28,519 nt of DNA from an uncultured Eubacteriales bacterium (GTDB taxonomy: Bacteria; Bacillota; Clostridia; Christensenellales; UBA1242), in NCBI GenBank assembly GCA_948806215.1, contig CAQIDI010000013.1, forward strand, positions 1-28,519, in the 5' to 3' direction. The position numbers and the translations under genes were made by a program. Positions within the stretch are counted from its first letter, which is position 1, and every line of letters begins with the position of its first letter. Positions 25,408 to 28,519 of this stretch are shown here, in pieces. The notes below the pieces were generated by a model. It searched no databases. It saw only the letters and a list, made by a program, of their open reading frames with translations, and was not told where the DNA came from.

Positions 25408-25434
25408 GTCATTCTGAGCGAATATAAAGAATCT
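25408..25434 (+). repeat. Dispersed intergenic repeat, copy B (GTCATTCTGAGCG...AAGAATCT)
   Basis: 27 bases, same length and ends as 23604-23630 with a variable centre. Both copies lie in intergenic regions either side of the yigZ-recX-acpS operon. Confidence 0.6.
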
Positions 25435-25496
25435 AACAAATAAAAAAGTTTCCAAAGCAAAGGTTAACACCTATTGATTTATAAATTTTATATATA

Positions 25497-25532
25497 AAAA
25501 AGCTACAAATAAGATTGTGGCTTTTATTTTTT
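25497..25532 (+). terminator. Intrinsic terminator in the acpS-xre intergenic region
   Basis: AAAAAGCTACAA, loop ATAAGA, TTGTGGCTTTT with one T-G wobble, then a T-rich run. It is probably the main stop for the yigZ-recX-acpS transcript. Confidence 0.7.
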
Positions 25533-25567
25533 TATAAAAAAAATGGCTATTAGCCGCATATTAACAA

Positions 25568-25586
25568 AAACTTTTTTTAAAAGTTT
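25568..25586. promoter_or_regulatory. Operator-like palindrome abutting the XRE gene -10 box
   Basis: AAACTTTT, TTT, AAAAGTTT: perfect 8-bp half-sites across 19 bp, ending on the first base of the TATAAT at 25586-25591. Its position suits autorepression by the gene product. Confidence 0.5.
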
Positions 25587-25591
25587 ATAAT
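25586..25591 (+). promoter_or_regulatory. -10 box 6 nt before the XRE start codon
   Basis: TATAAT ends 6 nt before the ATG at 25598 and no ribosome site lies between. A weak TTAACA (25561-25566) is 19 bp upstream. Confidence 0.55.
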
Positions 25592-25597
25592 AAAAAT

Positions 25598-25825
25598 ATG
25601 AAAGACAATAACAAATCAAAATTTTCAATAAGGTTAAAAGAGTTAAGAAAACAAAATAACTTAACTCAATTTCAACTTGCTAAATCATTATTTTTTGACC
25701 AGTCCACAATTAGCGATTGGGAAATGCGTGGTAAAGAACCTAATTACGATACTTTAATTAAGTTAGTTAAAATTTTAAACACAACTGCAGATTATTTGCT
25801 TGGAATATCTGATGATAATTATTAA
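25598..25825 (+). CDS. Small XRE-family transcriptional regulator
   Basis: 75 residues, essentially a single Cro/CI-type helix-turn-helix domain: FSIRLKELRKQNNLTQFQLA, then STISDWEMRGKEPNYDTLIK and TADYLLGISDD. There is no sensor or dimerisation domain. It resembles phage-type or toxin-antitoxin-linked repressors. The start codon has no Shine-Dalgarno and follows the -10 box by 6 nt, so a leaderless mRNA is likely. A palindrome over the promoter suggests autorepression. A terminator separates it from the toxin-antitoxin-like pair, so joint regulation would have to act in trans. Confidence 0.88.
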   Translation: MKDNNKSKFSIRLKELRKQNNLTQFQLAKSLFFDQSTISDWEMRGKEPNYDTLIKLVKILNTTADYLLGISDDNY

Positions 25826-25846
25826 ACACCATAATGGTGTTTTTTT
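25825..25846 (+). terminator. Intrinsic terminator after the XRE gene
   Basis: AACACC, loop ATAAT, GGTGTT and a T-run, starting at the stop codon. Confidence 0.85.
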
Positions 25847-25918
25847 ATTTAGTTAAAAAAATAAAGATAATTTAATAATAAATTAATAATAAAAAATAAT
25901 TTGCGTAAAATAAAATTA

Positions 25919-25938
25919 ATTGGTAATTATTGGTAATT
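25919..25938. repeat. Tandem 10-bp repeat before the toxin-antitoxin-like pair
   Basis: ATTGGTAATT occurs twice with no gap, ending 4 bp before the ATG at 25943. The 10-bp period places both copies on one face of the helix, as expected of a binding site for an autoregulating antitoxin or other repressor. Confidence 0.5.
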
Positions 25939-25942
25939 TGTT

Positions 25943-26188
25943 ATGAAAAAAAATTCTTACAGTTTTAAACTTAAAAAACAGGTTAATAATTTAAAAGGTT
26001 ATAAATTGGTTAGTAACCAAATTAAAGATTTAAAGCATACAATGAGTAACTTAAGTTACACTAATTTGTGCAAGAAATTTTATGCAAGTAACAAACAGTT
26101 ATTAATTGAACTTGCAGAAGAAAACATTAACACAATTTGTGACCTTGATAATTATTTAAGTTGGTTAGAACAATATGGAGAATTTTGA
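25943..26188 (+). CDS. Putative antitoxin preceding MazF
   Basis: 81 residues, basic N-terminal half and acidic C-terminus (LDNYLSWLEQYGEF), predicted helical. I see no recognisable MazE or ribbon-helix-helix pattern. The antitoxin role is inferred from its position: the 3' end overlaps mazF by 14 nt, the usual tight coupling of such pairs. No clear ribosome site precedes the ATG, so its expression may be modest or leaderless. Confidence 0.65.
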   Translation: MKKNSYSFKLKKQVNNLKGYKLVSNQIKDLKHTMSNLSYTNLCKKFYASNKQLLIELAEENINTICDLDNYLSWLEQYGEF

Positions 26189-26531
26189 TGTTAAAAGGGG
26201 AGATGTTTTTTATGCTGATTTAAGCCCAGTTGTTGGAAGTGAACAGGGTGGAATTAGGCCAGTATTAATTATACAAAACGATGTTGGTAACAAATTTAGT
26301 CCAACTATTATTGCTGCCGCCATCACAAGCCAAATTAACAAAGCAAAAATTCCTACACATATCGAAATTAAAGCAGGCGAAGTTGGGCTTAATAAGGATT
26401 CGGTGGTGTTACTTGAACAACTGCGCACTTTGGATAAAAGGCGTTTAAAAGAAAAAATAGGAAACTTATCAACTAGCAAAATGGGGCTTATTAACAATGC
26501 TATTTTAATAAGTTTGGGTTTTTTAAATTAG
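26175..26531 (+). CDS. mazF: MazF/PemK-family mRNA interferase toxin
   Basis: Sequence-specific endoribonuclease that cleaves mRNA when freed from its antitoxin. 118 residues; it shows the family core VKRGDVFYADLSPVVGSEQG, then IRPVLIIQND with Arg28, AAAITSQ with Thr51 (the catalytic pair in EndoA-type toxins), and LLEQLRTLDKRRL. It is closest in style to Bacillus EndoA (NdoA). The ATG at 26175 has no own Shine-Dalgarno and lies within the upstream gene, so translation probably depends on it. No key residue is missing, so it should be active. Proximity to acpS echoes the acpS-alr-ndoAI-ndoA arrangement of B. subtilis. Confidence 0.95.
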   Translation: MENFDVKRGDVFYADLSPVVGSEQGGIRPVLIIQNDVGNKFSPTIIAAAITSQINKAKIPTHIEIKAGEVGLNKDSVVLLEQLRTLDKRRLKEKIGNLSTSKMGLINNAILISLGFLN

Positions 26532-26557
26532 CAAAGTTAAATTAGCTTTGCTTTTTT
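26530..26557 (+). terminator. Intrinsic terminator after mazF
   Basis: AGCAAAG (26530-26536) pairs with CTTTGCT (26546-26552) and is followed by T-rich sequence. Confidence 0.85.
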
Positions 26558-26650
26558 ATTATTTAAAAAAGTTTAAAAAACTGCATTATTTTTAGATTTT
26601 TTTAATATTGTTAAAAAATAAGTATTTTTGAAAAATAATTAAATTGGGTA

Positions 26651-26679
26651 TTGAAATGCGTTTTTTAAGATGTTATAAT
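26651..26679 (+). promoter_or_regulatory. Strong promoter of the 285-residue protein gene
   Basis: TTGAAA (26651-26656), a 17-bp spacer, TATAAT (26674-26679) with an extended TGT just before it. Confidence 0.8.
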
Positions 26680-26708
26680 TAAATAAATAAAATGGGAAGG
26701 CTGGTTTT

Positions 26709-27566
26709 ATGAAAAAAGTTGACGATAAAAAAGTGTTTAACGATTTGAAAGATGCTTTTAAAGAAGGCTACGAACACATTTGTGGCATTTCAGATTATTT
26801 AAGTAGTATGATTGGTTATAAGCCAATTGGTTCTAGCACTTTTAAGCGATTAAAGTTTTTAGCCAATTTGCCAACAGAAATTAGCGAAAGCGATTATAAG
26901 TTTTATAAAACTGTTTACAATATAATTTCGCCAATGGAAGCTCAAATAACTAATTTTGCAAACGATCATTTGTTTTTTTTGGAACTTCCAAAAAATCAAC
27001 GCGTTAAAAACATTTCCACACTAAACACTTCGCTTTTGCCAGCAATTCAAAAACTAAAACTATCGCTGCAAACCTATATAACACCAAAGTTGTTAAATGC
27101 TGGTGTTAAAAAAGTGGTTAAAAAACCAGTGGTTGTAAAACAAGCAAAACAAGCAATAAAAAAGGTTTACACTGTTAAACCTAACGATAAATTAATTACT
27201 CCTATAAAACAAACAGCTAGTTTATTAAATCAAGCCGCAGTTATGTATAACAATGTTTTAGTTAAACCAGATTTTACTAAAACTAATCCTTTAATTGAAA
27301 GTATGAAGCAATATAGAAAAATTGCGGTTTTAAAACAAAGTGATAATAATAAAATAAGTAATAGAGCAAGCGAGTTGATTTCAGTTTTAGAAAGCTACGA
27401 TAGTTCAAGTGAAACAATTGTTGATTCTATTGATAATTTACATAAAACAATTAAACAAGCACAAGCATTAAGTAACAGCATTAAAAAGCAAAATAATTTA
27501 AGCCCAGAAGCAGTTTTATATGCTAAAATTAACAATATTAATGTTGTTTGTAATGCAAAAAAGTAG
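26709..27566 (+). CDS. Unrecognised 285-residue basic protein
   Basis: No family recognised. It has no signal peptide and no membrane segment. Residues 1-130 look helical and globular (GISDYLSSMIGYKPIGSSTF, TEISESDYKFYKTVYNIISP). A Lys/Val-rich stretch at about 135-165 (VKKVVKKPVVVKQ) looks like an exposed basic linker, followed by a helical second half. It is transcribed from a strong promoter with GGAAGG as ribosome site. No terminator is visible before the next promoter, so some read-through into the following gene is likely. Confidence 0.8.
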   Translation: MKKVDDKKVFNDLKDAFKEGYEHICGISDYLSSMIGYKPIGSSTFKRLKFLANLPTEISESDYKFYKTVYNIISPMEAQITNFANDHLFFLELPKNQRVKNISTLNTSLLPAIQKLKLSLQTYITPKLLNAGVKKVVKKPVVVKQAKQAIKKVYTVKPNDKLITPIKQTASLLNQAAVMYNNVLVKPDFTKTNPLIESMKQYRKIAVLKQSDNNKISNRASELISVLESYDSSSETIVDSIDNLHKTIKQAQALSNSIKKQNNLSPEAVLYAKINNINVVCNAKK

Positions 27567-27578
27567 AAAAAACCACTA

Positions 27579-27607
27579 TTGACTATAAGCGCAAATAATG
27601 GTATAAT
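27579..27607 (+). promoter_or_regulatory. Near-consensus promoter of the window-end gene
   Basis: TTGACT (27579-27584), a 17-bp spacer, TATAAT (27602-27607). It is one of the two best promoters in the window. Start expected near 27614. Confidence 0.88.
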
Positions 27608-27637
27608 ATTGGTAATAAATTAATAAAAGGATTTATA

Positions 27638-27659
27638 CTTTATGTGGTGGTGCATAAAG
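27638..27659 (+). promoter_or_regulatory. Leader hairpin touching the ribosome site
   Basis: CTTTATG (27638-27644), loop TGGTGGTG, CATAAAG (27653-27659). The 3' arm ends in the first G of GGGAGG, so it could limit ribosome access. Confidence 0.5.
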
Positions 27660-27670
27660 GGAGGTTAAAA

Positions 27671-28519
27671 ATGGATATCAAAAATAACGAAGAAATTAGA
27701 GAATTAACTCCAAATGAAATTAAGATTTTAAAGAAATCTTTAGATATTCTTGATAAATTGGGTTTATATGCAAAGAAAGAACTTCTTGCATATCTTGAAG
27801 CTGGTGTAATTCCTAGAAATGTTTTAGATTCTATTAGAAAAGTTTTAAAAGTGGATTTTGCTCCAGGAAAGCAAATTAAGCCATCCGTTGATTTTACTGA
27901 TAAGGATGTCGTTGATCTTTCTGCCGCTATTTATACAAGTAAAGTTTTAGAAGCAGAACGCAGTAGCGATAATCCTGATTCTGTTGTTATTGTTAACGCT
28001 GACGAACGCAAAATTGTTAATGCCGCTGTAAAAGGTTTAGACACTTATTTAGTTGCATTACATATCAGACAAAATAAAACAGAAAAATTAATAAGCAACG
28101 GAACTAAAATCGATCCAAAAACTAAAAAGAAAGTTCCTTTAACTGCAACCGAAATTGAAGGTTATCAAAAAGATTTGAAAAAAATGAGCACAGCATTTAA
28201 AACTGCAATACAAGTTAAAGCTCAACTTGCAACAATGAAACCTCCATATTCTAGAGCAGTTGCTACTGGGATTGAATTTTTGAGAAGTTCTGATATGGAT
28301 ACTTTATTAGATTATTTTGGCCGTATTCAATTAAACGAACAAAAAACAACTCAAAAAGTTCGTGGTGACGAACAAAAAACTTATAATGAAATTGAAAAAA
28401 TGCTTAGTAAGCTTAAAAAAGCTAATGAGCCAACTATGACTAAAAAACTTACAAGAGTTATAGATCCAGTAGATCCAGTTGTTCCAACAGATCCAGTAGA
28501 TCCAGTAGATCCAGTTGAT
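27671..28519 (+). CDS. Unrecognised protein, 3' end beyond the window, with Asp-Pro-Val repeats
   Basis: Open for 283 codons from the ATG to the window edge. No signal peptide or membrane helix is seen, and I recognise no family. The first 260 residues are helical and Lys-rich (LTPNEIKILKKSLDILDKLG, YAKKELLAYLEAGVIPRNVL, STAFKTAIQVKAQLATMKPP). From about residue 265 the protein becomes a Pro-rich Asp-Pro-Val repeat that is still running at the edge. GGGAGG is the ribosome site. The promoter is almost consensus, suggesting an abundant protein. The lack of a signal suggests it is cytoplasmic, or exported by a route needing no cleaved signal. Confidence 0.85.
   Translation, partial: MDIKNNEEIRELTPNEIKILKKSLDILDKLGLYAKKELLAYLEAGVIPRNVLDSIRKVLKVDFAPGKQIKPSVDFTDKDVVDLSAAIYTSKVLEAERSSDNPDSVVIVNADERKIVNAAVKGLDTYLVALHIRQNKTEKLISNGTKIDPKTKKKVPLTATEIEGYQKDLKKMSTAFKTAIQVKAQLATMKPPYSRAVATGIEFLRSSDMDTLLDYFGRIQLNEQKTTQKVRGDEQKTYNEIEKMLSKLKKANEPTMTKKLTRVIDPVDPVVPTDPVDPVDPVD
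28463..28519 (+). repeat. 9-bp coding tandem repeat (GATCCAGTN), cut by the window edge
   Basis: Six units at 28463-28516, five close to GATCCAGTA or GATCCAGTT and one diverged (GTTCCAACA), followed by the start of a seventh. They encode repeated Asp-Pro-Val. Confidence 0.9.

Noticed and set aside
26188..26222. ATG at 26188, which has GGAG 7 nt upstream
   Set aside because: It is out of frame with mazF and opens only a short peptide. The mazF frame needs the ATG at 26175.
1..28519. CRISPR arrays, tRNA or rRNA genes, insertion sequences, integrase or att sites
   Set aside because: No regularly spaced repeats, cloverleaf, rRNA-like, transposase or integrase sequences were found on either strand by eye.

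Overview
The window is AT-rich DNA (roughly 30% G+C by eye) using the standard bacterial code. Purine-rich Shine-Dalgarno sequences (AGGAG type), sigma-A-like promoters, U-tailed terminators, an S-box SAM riboswitch and mnmA/recX/acpS/mazF-type genes all point to an uncultured low-G+C member of the Bacillota. A gut Clostridia or Christensenellales-like lineage is plausible, but nothing here settles the order.

Positions 1-13.3 kb hold a compact type IV secretion-like locus. It has a VirD4/TraG coupling ATPase (minus strand) and, divergently, a small two-helix VirB2/TrbC-like pilin candidate, a VirB6/TrbL-like polytopic protein with a long soluble tail, a VirB4 ATPase with a PrgI/VirB3-like membrane domain fused to its N-terminus, a 1367-residue helical protein of unknown function and a 78-residue helical protein. 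Almost every gene is its own transcription unit with a recognisable promoter and hairpin terminator. No relaxase, no VirB8-like protein, no peptidoglycan hydrolase, no integrase and no att site is visible. The locus therefore looks like a resident or unusual secretion system, or part of an element continuing to the left, rather than a complete conjugative element.

Positions 13.4-25.4 kb are mainly housekeeping: class II fructose-bisphosphate aldolase, a degenerate GT2-like membrane protein followed by a BspA-type leucine-rich-repeat surface protein, an M29 aminopeptidase, GAPDH, a CYTH-domain protein, a zinc-ribbon/TM2 membrane protein with mnmA, a SAM riboswitch controlling a divergent metK, and a yigZ-recX-acpS operon.

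Positions 25.5-28.5 kb hold a small XRE regulator with an operator-like palindrome, a toxin-antitoxin-like pair ending in MazF, an unrecognised 285-residue protein and the start of a further unrecognised protein that runs off the window in an Asp-Pro-Val repeat. The proximity of acpS and mazF recalls the acpS-alr-ndoAI-ndoA arrangement of Bacillus subtilis, with the middle genes replaced.

The most distinctive points are the reduced T4SS with its PrgI-VirB4 fusion and giant companion protein, structured mRNA leaders before three genes, a SAM aptamer that appears to lack P4, apparently leaderless starts for yigZ and the XRE gene, and two similar hairpin repeats flanking the giant-protein unit.
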